64,000 nt of DNA. It comes from Orobanche coerulescens (lineage: Eukaryota; Streptophyta; Magnoliopsida; Lamiales; Orobanchaceae). The notes under the pieces are model-generated. The model saw only the letters and a list, made by a program, of their open reading frames with translations, was not told the origin of the DNA and did not search any database. The stretch is from assembly GCA_033398695.1 (NCBI GenBank), contig CM065801.1, forward strand, positions 48,866,358-48,930,357, written 5' to 3'. Of the stretch, positions 24,212-34,458 are shown one piece after another. The position numbers were made by a program, and so were the translations under genes. Numbering within the stretch: position 1 is the stretch's first letter; each line of letters opens with the position of its first letter.

Positions 24212-25783
24212 AAACCAAACCAAACCAAACATACCCAGTATATCCCGCTCAGAGCAGGGTCTGGGGAGGGTAAGATGTACGCAGACCATGCCCCTACTTA
24301 TTACGGTAGGGAGGCTGTTTCCGTAAAGACCCCCAACTTAGTGCACAGCAGAATCTAGTGTGATAAATACAGAGGAAAACATATGATTCGAAAAAGCTCG
24401 ATACCATACCTGAGCCCATGGCTTGATCCACATGGGACTTACCTAAGCGGAATTTGGCTACTTCACTCCCGATGAACGCTGCTCTAACAAAAGAGAGGTT
24501 GGCTCTGCGCACAACTCCCTGTCAAAATAAACCACACGCAAAGACAATAGGATAAAATATACAATAAAAGTAAAAATGCAATGCTCTAGGTCAAAGCTAA
24601 CCGAGACAACCCAACCCTGAGGCTCTCAACTACAGCACCGCTCCCTACAAAAGAATCCACAACTCTGGTCTGGCGCCTCCAAGCGCACCTATCAACAGTC
24701 ATCGTCTCGGAAAGGTTTAAGGCCTTCAAATCTAATCTCAGTTGCTCCTCCCACGTCCTCCTCGGTCTGCCTCTCCTCCTCTCCCCGACAACTATTAAAC
24801 TCTCGACCCTCCTCACCGGAGCAGATGCTTGCCTCCTGCGGACGTGGCCAAACCATCTCAATATGCCTTCCCTAACTTTCGCTGAAATGGACGCCACTTC
24901 CAGTGCGTTGCTGAAAACCCCGTTCGCAATTCTATCTAACATTGTGCGAGCACACGACCAACGTAACATTCTCATTTCAGCCACTTCCAACTTGCTCTCA
25001 AGCGACTTCTTCATCGCCCAACATTCAGAGCCATACAACATTGCAGGTTGGATTGCCGCTCTATAGAATTTACCCTTCAACTTTAGAGGGACTTTCTTGT
25101 CGCACAGGACCCCTGTCGCTGCTCTCCACCTTAGCCACCCCACCTTGATGCGATGCGTGACATCATCTTCACACTCACCTTCCTTCTGAATGATCGAACC
25201 CAAATACTTGAACTTATCCGTACGGAGTACGATCTGATCCGCAATCATTACCTCAACATCTTCCTCGTTGGCCTCACCACTAAAGTTACACCAGAGATAC
25301 TCGGTCTTAGACCGGCTCACACGCAAGCCCTGGGATTCTAACTTAGCCCTCCAAAGCTCCAACTTCGAGTTCACCTCCCTCCTCGACTCCGCCACTAACA
25401 TAATGTCGTCAGCAAAAAGCATGCACCATGGGATGCCATCTTGAATCCCTCGCGAAATGACGTCAAGGATTAGAGCGAAGAGAAGAGGACTTAGCGCCGA
25501 CCCCTGGTGTAGCCCTATCTCAACCGGAAAATACTGGGTGTCACCAACTGGGGTCCTAACGCACGTCCTAGTTTGGGAGTACATGTCTTGGATCGCCCTA
25601 ACGAACGGCAACGACACCCTCCTCTCTACTAGGCTCCTCCAAATAACATCGCGCGGAATGCTATCATAAGCCTTCTCTAGATCTATGAACACCATATGGA
25701 GGTCCTTACGCTGCTCTCTAAACTTCTCCATAAGGCGTCTGACGAGATGAATGGCCTCGGTCGTGGACCTCCCCGGCATGAAG
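24212..25783 (-). mobile_element. 5'-truncated RTE-clade LINE in foldback loop
   Basis: Flanked by perfect 15-bp TTTAAAATTCGAAAA (24197-24211 and 25784-25798). The minus-strand 3' end carries GTCTGCGTACATCTTACCC, then TCCCCAGACCCTG, then a tail of repeated TTTGG, the arrangement seen at the 3' ends of plant RTE elements (whose tail is more often TTG repeats). The 5' end is truncated inside RT. Confidence 0.82.
24586..25783 (-). pseudogene. RTE LINE reverse transcriptase, 5'-truncated open frame
   Basis: About 397 codons without a stop, starting in MPGRSTTEAIHLVRRLMEK (a conserved RT palm segment, so the M is internal). It follows with VFIDLEKAYDSIPRDVIW, GLHQGSALSPLLFALILD, the catalytic MLFADDIMLV, thumb FKYLGSIIQKEGE, then ECWAMKKSLESKLEVAEMRM and LRWFGHVRRR, where RTE proteins have a conserved CW...M..LRW C-terminus. 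The endonuclease and RT fingers are missing. The intact 1.2-kb frame contrasts with all its neighbours and suggests one of the youngest insertions here. Stop at 24586. Confidence 0.85.
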
Positions 25784-27048
25784 TTTAAAATTCGAAAATA
25801 AAAAGTAAAAAATTAAAAATTCTGAAAATTCTGGAAAATTTAAAAAATCTCAAAAAATCGGAACTTTATTCTAATTATAACCCAAAATGTGAATACAGTT
25901 AAGCCTCGATAAAACTTTTTGGGTTAGAATTAGCATAAAGTTCCTACTTTTTCAGATTTTTTAAATTTTCCAGAATTTTCAGAATTTTTTTTGTTACTTT
26001 TTATTTTTGAATTTTCAATAAAAAATTCTGCTTTTTAATATTATTCCATATATTTTTCTTAAAAAATAAAAGTTTCGATTTTTTGAATATTTTTAAAATT
26101 TTCCAGATTTTTTTTTACTTTTTATTTGAATTTTAAATAAAAAATTCTGCTTTTTAATATTATTCTATATATTTTTTCTTAAAAAAAGAAAAGTTTCGAT
26201 TTTTTTGCATATTTTTTAAATTTTCCAGATTTTTTTTTATTTTTTACTTTTTATTTTTGACTTTTAAATAAAAAATTCTGCTTTTTAATATCATTCCATA
26301 TATCTTTTTCTTAAAAAAAATAAAAGTTTCGATTTTTTGCATATTTTTTAAATTTTCCAAAAAAATTTTATTTTTTAATTTTTATTTGAATTTTAAATAA
26401 AAAATTCTGCTTTTAATATTATTCCATATATTTTTCTTAAAAAAAGAAAATTTTCGATTTTTTTGCATATTTTTTAAATTTTCCAGATTTTTTTTTATTT
26501 TTTACTTTTTATTTTTGAATTTTAAATAAAAAATTCTGCTTTTTAATATTATTCCATATATTTTTTTTTAAAAAAAATAAAAGTTTCGATTTTTTGCATA
26601 TTTTTTAAATTTTCCAGATTTTTTTTATTTTTTACTTTGTATTTGAATTTTAAATAAAAAAATTCTGCTTTTTAATATTTTTCCATATATTTTTTTCTTA
26701 AAAAAATAAAAGTTTTGATTTTTTGCATATTTTTTAAATTTTCCAGATTTTTTTTATTTTTTACTTTTTATTTTTGAATTTTAAATAAAAAATTCTGCTT
26801 TTTAATATTATTATTCCAGATAATTTTTTATTAAAAATAAAAGTTCCGATTTTTTTCTGATTTTTTAGAAGTTCCAATAAAAGTTCTGAATTTTCTTAAA
26901 AAAAATTTTACTCAAACATAAACATAAAAAATGATGAAATGCTGAAAATTGAAAAAAATTGAAAAATACACTATTATGATAAATATTTTTGTAACTACAC
27001 TATTATGATAAATACTTTTTTCAATAACACTAGTTTGGTCAAAAACTC
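25784..27048 (-). repeat. Right arm of foldback element
   Basis: About seven AT-rich subrepeats, inverted relative to the left arm, ending GGTCAAAAACTC. Longer than the left arm by two subrepeats, so the arms differ in copy number. Confidence 0.75.
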
Positions 27049-27057
27049 CTATTTGAA

Positions 27058-27810
27058 CTGGCTAGAGTTAGTGCCATAATTCAACCATAACGTCCTCGTC
27101 TGGAATCCGATTGACTCACCGTTTGAATGATTGGAAAGCTAACTAAATCATACTGTTAAGTTTTAGAATTTTTGGAGAGCTCAAGAATCGGTGGCAATTT
27201 TTCAAAGTCGACCCTTGTGCATGATATTTTCGAGAAAATTTTCAATCATATATACTAATTATATTTATTGCTAATATAATTTTTCTTTTCACATAAAGAA
27301 AAATCAATCAGTGGAATCACTTTAAATATATCTACGCATTTTACTGTAAATTATAAATATAATATATTTATAATTCTTCTATCAATTTTTTTTAAAACAA
27401 AAATGATTCAAATAATTTCAAATTATTATAAAAAGGCAAAACGGAAGTATAAAATTGATCTTATAAAGGAAGTAGACTTCATCCTTCAAACAAAATTATT
27501 TTGAATTATCTGACCTTTTATTTTATATACAAATAATTTACTGTCAAGATATATTATAATAATTTTAAGAAATAAATTATACTTAGAAATTAATATTTTA
27601 ATTATAATGGATAAGAGATGTTAATCGAATATCATGGGAAAAAAAGTTAATTCAGAATATTTACGATAAGTATGGAGTTGAGACAAAAAAAGATACTGAC
27701 CTTTAAATATTGAGAGGAAAAACAAAAAAAAAATGGTTGAATTTTTTGGGAGAAAAAGTTCTTTGTGGATGGGCAGTTGAGGCGGGACCCACTAACCTGT
27801 GAGGAATACA
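27058..27810. other. AT-rich sequence, no gene seen
   Basis: The first bases continue the L1 frame after the foldback insertion (LARVSAIIQP), then identity is lost. From about 27240 the sequence is AT-rich with no frame or repeat I recognise. Confidence 0.4.
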
Positions 27811-27825
27811 AACAATCTAACTCGG

Positions 27826-28245
27826 GAGAAGGGCCATTCAGCCAGAGACGCTTACTCACATACACTCCTTTGGGAGATGCCTGGGTTTCTAACCTCCAAG
27901 GAGGTGAAAGAGGAAGTTTTTCTCTTATGATCCTCTAGCTCCTGGCTAGCTCGAGCGATCGCTAATCAATGTTTAATCTCGCGTCAAGCGGCAGTGTGAG
28001 AGTATTTTCTTGGGAACCCGAGGTGCCGACTAATCGGTCATTCTCCAGAACTGGCTTTAACCCGAGGCGCGTTAATCGCTAAGAGCTTCTCCTTGTGCGC
28101 AGAAGTGTACAGAAAAGACATTGGGAACCCTGAAATTGCTCGAGCGACTCGCGATTTACTTCTCTCACTGGGTTAGGAGTGGGTTCATTGAGGGACTAGG
28201 ATTAGTCCGGCTAAGCTGGGATCACCTAGTTATCAAAAAAAAAAA
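27826..28245 (+). mobile_element. SINE-like retroposon with poly(A) and 15-bp TSD
   Basis: AACAATCTAACTCGG occurs exactly at 27811-27825 and 28246-28260. The 420-bp body ends TAGTTATC followed by a run of A. About 60 bases from its start is GGGTTTCTAACCTCC (27883-27897), a weak match to a tRNA B box at the right distance; the A box is not clear. Target duplication plus poly(A) is direct evidence of LINE-type retroposition. It could instead be a 5'-truncated LINE tail. Confidence 0.65.
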
Positions 28246-28429
28246 AACAATCTAACTCGGACTATGACCATTATTGGGCCATGGCCTGGGGCCTAAAAAC
28301 TAAACTACCCACGACCCGCCAAAGAAATACAATGTGCACCACTGTAATCGTGAACAAATGTGCGGACCAATAGGCTATAAATCAACTAAAAATAATAAAA
28401 ATGCTATCTAAATTTAAAATAGGGGTGAC

Positions 28430-31091
28430 CGAGATGATCCATCCATACGAGTGAGAGAAGAAATGGAGGAGCAGTATCTGAGGTGTAAGTCCCGAGAGAC
28501 GACATGCTAGGCTCTGAAAGGTATTCGGCTGGCCTGTTGCCCTCCCAGAAATATGTGTGACTCAAAACTGAATATATCTGAGAATGTATAGGATACGCAT
28601 AAGAGTGTGGGGAACATGCCATGAGCCCTGATGGCCCGATGTAAGCAGGATTACCAGAACAGCAGCATTAAGCTCAATCCAAACATGTATCGAATACTGG
28701 GAAGCCAAAATCAATCTAATCGCAAGCGCCTGGATCTCCGAATCAAAACTCGACAAAGCCTGAAGAGAGGAGTGGAAAGCAAGAATGAGCTACATGATGA
28801 TCTCTAATGAGGCCTCCACCACCGACAATCTGAGTGACTCTATCAAATGAGCCATTCGTGTTCAGCTTGATCCAAGGTGTCTCGGGCCGCAGCCAAACAA
28901 TAGGAACATGGCGATGTGCGTGAGCCGGGGGAGAAGAGACTCGCTGAAAATGGTCAGGAGGCGAGCACCCTGCCCAGAACTCCGAAGTGATAAGCCCCGC
29001 AGTAGACAATAATGAGATGGCACTCCACCTGCACAATAATATGACAAGCAAGAAAAATAAAGTTCATATGCTTTACATTATTCCTTCCTGTCCAGATGAA
29101 CCAAGAGACCAGACAAGGAATAATGAAAGTTGCGTGCCTAAAGTGTGTGCCATGTGAGAAGAAACTCAGAAGCACAAAGATATTTTCTGTATGGGATGGG
29201 ATAGATGTGTCCACGCGCCAAAATACTCCCACACGTCACGAGCCATGTCACTCTCTAGGAAAAGGTGGTTATGGTCTCGGTATGGTAGGTATAGGTAGAG
29301 GTACAACATGAGCATCTAGAATACAGGGAAACGCCCCTCATCTGCAGTATACATCGGTAGGAATCCATCATAATAATATCCGTCAAATGAAAACCTATAT
29401 AGTAGGTGTAAGTAAGGTATTCCAAATTGCCCCAAAAATGAAATTAACCTGATTCCTCACCCTGATGTGGGAGCAAGCTTAGGTCAAAGAGAAAGCACCC
29501 GAAGAGGTAAGTGTCTGACACATGCTATCCGTGTCCTCCTCGACAATGGGAGTTGTGAGAATCTACTGAATGAAGTGAGGTATAAATCCTAGCTCCTCTC
29601 TAAGAATAGACTCTAACTTACCCCTGTCCCAACTCCCGTGATCCCAAAGCTCTCTAACTCTAAGATGGGGTCTATCGGTAACCTGAGCAAAAGAAGAAAT
29701 AGGCCTATCTTCAATCCAAGTATCATCCCAAAAACTAATCTCTCAACTACAACTACCGAGAGTCCATAAAATGAACTCCTGAGCGTGGATACCCACACGG
29801 AAGACACGACGCCAAGGGTGGCTGGCACGAGCTTTAAGCGCATTACGCATAGATGTAAAAAGGCCAGAAAAGTAGTATTTGCGGAGCATAAACTGCAACC
29901 ACAAAGACGTGCCTGTGCGAAGACGCCACCAGAGCTTATAACTAAAAGCTCTCGCCATATACGAAAGGCTCCGAATACCGAGGCCTCCCTCAGGTACTGG
30001 AGGACAAATATGTCGCCATCGAACCCAACGTGTCTTCCTCGTAGGACTGACAACACCCCTGAAGTATCTCGCAATAATATACTCGATCTCCCAGATAACA
30101 TTCTGGGGTGGGTCCATCACCTGAAGACGGTGAAGAGGAATCGTACAGAGAGTACTCCTAATAAGAGCCAGGGGACCCCAAAAGTAAGGAGTCAGTGGGA
30201 CCAAATAGAGATCCTATCTAGCATCATTTGCTTCACCCCAGCAAAGAGCTTACGTCTCAAAAAGACTTTATAAATGGGCGCACCAAGATAGGTGATGGGG
30301 AGATCACCTTGGAGGAAGCCAGTGAGATCAAGAACTCTCTGATGCCAACGAAGCGCGTGCTTAAGAGCGAGAATAAAACTGCTCTTCTGAATACTAACCG
30401 TCTGATCGGGCGCCATAGAGTAATGATCCAGTAGAAGCATAAGATCAACGAGACCATCATCCACAGCCCATGTGAATATAATGATGTCATCAGCATAGGA
30501 GAGATGCGAGACAAGAAAAGGCCGTACAGCAGTCCTATACCTCATCAAAGGATGGTCCGGAATGAATCGATCCAAGCAACGTGATAAGTAATCAACGATA
30601 AGAACGAAGACCGATGGAGAAATAGGGTTGTCCTAACACAACCCTGGCTAGAGGCAAAATAGCCGCCGGGCTGCCATTCACCAAAATAGATAACGTACAG
30701 CTCAGGACACAATGACGGATGAATATAATCTATCTATCCTGGAATCCCATCCTCACCAGGACCTCATGCAAAAAAATTCAGTGAACCCTATCGTATGCCT
30801 TAGCCATATCAAGCTTCAGTGCAAAGTTTGGGATACCATTCTTGTCCACCACCGGGAGGTCGTGGATTAGCTTCTGGTCCAAAAACATATTATCAGTAAT
30901 AACCCACCCCTGAACAAAACCACTCTGATTCGGAGAGATAATAAGAGGGAGGACAGAATCTATCCAAGTGTTAAGAATCTTCGCGATAATCTTATTGGTC
31001 ACATTGCACAGACTAGTAGCCTGGTAATCTGACCAACCACTCGGAACAGATTTCTTCGGGATCAAGATGACCGTAGTCGCCGTGAAAGCCG
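28430..31091 (-). pseudogene. L1-type LINE (copy B): RT, zf-RVT and C-terminal RNase H
   Basis: Right to left: RT palm (VILIPKKSVPSGWSDYQATSL, then IIAKIL...ISPNQSGFVQG, FALKLDMAKAYDRVH; 31085-30780), the catalytic SHLSYADDIIIF (about 30495), thumb YLGAPIYK (about 30270), the TLCTIPLHRLQ..P region (about 30150), zf-RVT-like region around 29232-28960 (FLACHIIVQVEC), and an RNase H domain WIKLNTNGSF...GGGGLIRD...SFDSEIQALAIRLILA (28875-28650), ending EGNRPAEYLS (about 28530). A terminal RNase H is known in plant L1 elements. Several frameshifts and stops. The 5' part is cut at 31091 by the copia C LTR. Confidence 0.78.
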
Positions 31092-32642
31092 TGTTGGGAA
31101 TAGTGACCTAGGACATTCGATGTGCCTACATTTATAATTGTCACATTTAAATAAAGTTATTTGATAACATCTATTTCTCGTTGATTATTATAATGTGTGT
31201 ATGTTTTAATATTGCAATAATTGAATAATAGTTATTCACGAATAATAAGATCAATCATATGTCCCTTGTCCAACCACGTAGAGTAGAGACTCAAGTGATT
31301 AATATACTAGTATAAGTTTCATTGATAATCACGGGATGATTATGTGCATGGCACGGATCCAACTTATGGGTATTGGTTGGAGAACGCAATACTGGACAGA
31401 CCCGCATTGAGATCACTGCATGGAAATGTCATAAGTGAATCTCAATATAAACAGTATGTCAATGAATCCTTGAACCTGAGATTATCATAGAGTCCAACAG
31501 GATAACTACTATGCCTTGACGTTATCCAACGTCATCTAAAATATGATGATCATAAAGTTCAGTGATCGGGATTAGTGGGAGTCCTGTAGAGGGTAATGAA
31601 TAATCAAGATGGGGATTTGTCCCTCTTTTTCGGGAGAGAGATATCTGTTGGGCCCCTCGATACGTAGGACTGAACGAAATGCATGGCCATGCTCAAATGA
31701 AGAGTCATTTGATTTAATCAGTCTACTTAAGATCGAGAAAGCATTTGAGCATAATAAATATGACAGTTTCTATGACTTAGTTCAAATATAATATCGCGCG
31801 ACAAATGGATTTGACACGTTAAATGATGTAATGGATTATAAACTTATATTATTTGGGTATTCATAATGTCTTGCTAGAGACTGCTTATGATTTATCATTT
31901 AATAAGTATTAAATGTAGCCAATATAATATAAGCCTTTTGGGTCACACATACGACAATTAAAGACAAGTAAGAATAATTCATAGATATAATATTAGATAT
32001 AATATTTATTAAAGAAATTAAATAATATGTAATGTATAATAAGATATTATATATTATATTATTTAATTATATAAACTGAGAATGGTAAATATAATATTGG
32101 ATATTATATTTATTAGAGGATTAAATAATAAGTAATACAAATAGTAAAAGATATTATATATATTGTATTATTTAAAAAGTTGAGGGGTAACTAAGCAAAT
32201 ACTAGAGTTGTAACTCTTGGGTTTATTTAGTATAAATAAAGGGTCTTAGATAAGGAGTTGTTATAAGAAACAAGATAAGAAAACCGACCTTCTTGTGAAG
32301 AAGTCCCGATTCGGCCATCCTGTGTTCTTTCCTTAGATGATCTTGATCAACAATACAATACTTCTAGCAAGGAATCATATGTTGTACTGTTTATCAATAT
32401 TCATAAGGATCGAGCAATCCGGCTGTGCAAAGTGTTCGTGTGTGGATCACCGAATGAGGAAGGTGATTTTCATCAGCTTCTGGTCCGGATTTAGACATGT
32501 TCTCCAGATTAAGGTAATTCGACGAACTCATTATTAAATCAATTAAATTACCGTATGAAGATCTTCATCTTGGGTTTTTTTATTATTATTCCGCTGCATT
32601 TTTTCTCAAATTTCTTGTATTAGATACATGTAAAACCCAATA
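31092..32642 (+). repeat. Copia C 5' LTR
   Basis: Starts TGTTGGGAATAGTGACC, ends AAACCCAATA (TA instead of CA, as in the copia A 5' LTR), 1551 bp. The PBS-like TGATATCGGATCC begins at 32645, differing from TGGTATCGGAGCC at two places. Confidence 0.7.
31985..32238 (+). promoter_or_regulatory. Copia C LTR promoter: AT-rich tandem duplication and TATA box
   Basis: TATAAATA at 32231-32238 is preceded by two copies of a roughly 100-bp AT-rich unit (31985-32085 and 32090-32185: ATATAATATT(A/G)GATAT, ATTTATTA, GATTAAATAAT, AAGATATTATATATT). Confidence 0.5.
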
Positions 32643-32939
32643 GTGATATCGGATCCGACTTGCAAGTAATTCAATGTTTATGTATAACGTGTTTATATTA
32701 TTTGAAAATATAAAATTATATTCGTGATCATATCTATAAAATAGATATTTTATAAATATTTGTCTGACTTAATTTGATTAGATCGGATCGTTAAAAATCA
32801 ATTTTATGGACTATTTATCGCAAAATCTGCTGTCCATAACTATTTTGGAACGGCACAGTGAACAGGTCAGCGGACAGGGTCGGGTTCGGGTCAGGTCAAG
32901 GAACCGCGGACCAAGACCTGCGGGTCGCGGTAAATCCGC

Positions 32940-33020
32940 AAAAACAAATGTGCTGCGGGCGGGATTCTATCCCACGGCGTCGAGACCCTAGGGCCGCCTC
33001 TCGCCAACTGGGTTGCGGCA
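32940..33020 (-). other. tRNA-like module 1 (degenerate)
   Basis: On the minus strand CAACCCAGTTGGCGAGAGGC resembles an A box/D arm, and GTGGGATAGAATCCCGCC about 30 bases later forms a T-arm-like stem-loop. No full acceptor stem, so not a functional tRNA. Confidence 0.35.
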
Positions 33021-33089
33021 CCTGTTTGTTAGTTTTATTCACCCAGTTCTATTTAAAAATTCAAGATAAATATTGCAAAATGTTTGTGT

Positions 33090-33158
33090 TTATGGCGGGT
33101 TTCGAACCCGCACAGCCATGAGCAGCAGGCCATGGCGTGACCAGTTAGCCTGGGATAT
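33090..33158 (-). other. tRNA-like module 2 (degenerate)
   Basis: On the minus strand GGCTAACTGGTCACGCC (D-arm-like), a CCATG/CATGG anticodon-like stem, and GCGGGTTCGAAACCCGC, a perfect 5-bp T-stem with TTCGAAA loop and B-box match. The acceptor arms do not pair. Could be a tRNA-derived relic in the copia leader. Confidence 0.4.
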
Positions 33159-34200
33159 CAGATTGTTGTTTTTGCACGGATAATTTTCTTATGTCTGATT
33201 GTCAGGCAGATTCATATTGTGTGTTTATTAGTTATATGATAATTAATTTAGTATATATTTGGTGTATGGCATGACCATAAATTGACCAATATGATTAGAA
33301 GTTTCAATTTAATTTTGGGTTGGTTTTACGGCCTGCATGTCGTTTAAATATAATTTGTTTTTACGGCCTGCGAGTCGTCTATTAATTTATTATTACTATC
33401 TATGACCTGCGTATCGTTTGTCCTCTTGTAATTTACTTTACTAGTGTAGTATAGTTTTTCATTAATATAATGAAGACAAGAAGGAGATGAAGGACGGACT
33501 CAAGGAACCAATTGATCGCGTATGATGTTCTGAGTTGGAAGATCAATGAAGATCAATTATACCCTTTAGATTGACTTTTGTGATTTTCATGTTAGCTCAT
33601 GAAAATCACGTTAGAATTATGGTCATGCTATACACGGTCTTATGATTTATTATGTCATGTGATGCTATGTATGTTTAAGTTTATGAATGCATGTGATGTG
33701 ATGTATGTTTAGATGTATGTTAGCCAATACAGACATAAAAAATAGGATAAAACCCCTCGTTAAAATTTTAATGCTGTTCAATTAAAACACATATCAAGAC
33801 TTCGATCATATTGAGCAGGTCAAGCCAAAGCTGGGTGCTCGGATTAGTTTAGCAAGGTAGTATAGGTAATGGTGATACCTATGTGTTTTAATGAACTAAG
33901 AATTCAAAATAGTTTTAAACCTTAAGGCAAAAAATGGGATTATAACATACTTGGGCATAAGATTCCAAATCCCATTAGTATAATCTAGGAGTTACATATG
34001 ATATAATCGATAAAGAGTTATCCACCTAAAGTAGCTCAATTCTAGGCGGCATGCCAAAGCTAAGTTTAGAATTGCGCAAAATGGGGTCGCCCACTAAAAT
34101 TATAAATGTTGTAAAATTCAGGGTATTTTGTTTTAGTGGGAGTATTTTCGAGAAATAGAAATGTGACTAAGTACTTTGCATATTTAAAATCTTGTAGATA

Positions 34201-34458
34201 ATAGAGACACCAAACAACACATCCACCATTTCACTGCAATCCGTCCTTGAGAAGGACAAGATCAAAGAAAACGACAGTAACTATCTGAATTGGATCTGGA
34301 TCATGAGAATAGTTCTCAAGCAAGAAAAAAGGTTGTACATTCTTGAGGAAGAAATTCCCGATGAGCCTGCTGACAATGCTACTAAAGCAACAAAAGACTA
34401 ATGGAAGAAACATTATGATAATTCCATTAACGTCAGTTATCTTATGTTGGCTACCATT
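34201..34458 (+). pseudogene. Copia C gag N-terminus
   Basis: The frame ETPNNTSTISLQSVLEKDKI, then NYLNWIWIMRIVLKQEKRLY, then EEIPDEPADNATKATKD-stop-WKKHYDNSINVSYLMLAT is a copia gag start. The initiator position reads ATA (34201-34203), expected ATG, a G-to-A change. A TAA interrupts after KATKD. Truncated after LMLAT by the next element's LTR at 34459. Confidence 0.72.

Larger units (their letters stand above)
23412..27048. mobile_element. Foldback (long-TIR) Mutator-like element with 9-bp TSD
   Basis: Both ends start GAGTTTTTGACCAAA (right end as reverse complement), flanked by perfect CTATTTGAA at 23403-23411 and 27049-27057. The arms (23412-24211 and 25784-27048) are inverted copies. 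Each is built of about 120-bp subrepeats (GCAGAATTTTTTATTTAAA, CTGGAAAATTTAAAAA, GCAAAAAATCGAAACTTTTA). The 9-bp duplication and long terminal inverted repeats point to the Mutator superfamily; no transposase is present. The loop is occupied by an RTE LINE. Confidence 0.75.
20430..27260 (+). mobile_element. L1-type LINE (copy A), interrupted by several insertions
   Basis: Successive L1 pieces in the same orientation: ORF1 DUF4283-like (20445-20810), endonuclease C-terminus (20930-21259) and RT (22213-23411). Removing the 953-bp insertion at 21260-22212 with one copy of GAATAAAGAG joins two L1 coding pieces in frame. Removing the foldback element at 23412-27048 with one copy of CTATTTGAA does the same. 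The right end is unclear: only the sequence just after 27057 can be followed. Confidence 0.7.
32643..34200 (+). other. Copia C leader with PBS, tRNA-like modules and GCCTGC repeats
   Basis: No open frame of interest. It contains two tRNA-like modules on the minus strand (listed separately), three short (G)GCCTGC(A/G)TGTCGT-like motifs at about 33330, 33363 and 33405, and the segment 33512-33658 also found inverted in L1 copy A. Confidence 0.5.
31092..34458 (+). mobile_element. Ty1/copia element (copia C), 5' part only
   Basis: LTR, PBS, long leader and gag start in order, inserted in L1 copy B. It ends where the minus-strand gag-only element begins at 34459. No pol or 3' LTR is visible. Confidence 0.72.

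Noticed and set aside
24863..25669. Plus-strand frames inside the RTE
   Set aside because: Shadows of the minus-strand RT frame.
23500..27000. Long hairpin as a host microRNA precursor
   Set aside because: Foldback structure, 9-bp target duplication and subrepeats identify a transposon; no short conserved mature-like arm.
28740..30575. Plus-strand frames within L1 copy B
   Set aside because: Opposite-strand shadows of the RT and RNase H coding region.
33090..33158. Functional tRNA gene
   Set aside because: T arm is good but the acceptor stem does not pair and the anticodon loop is too long.
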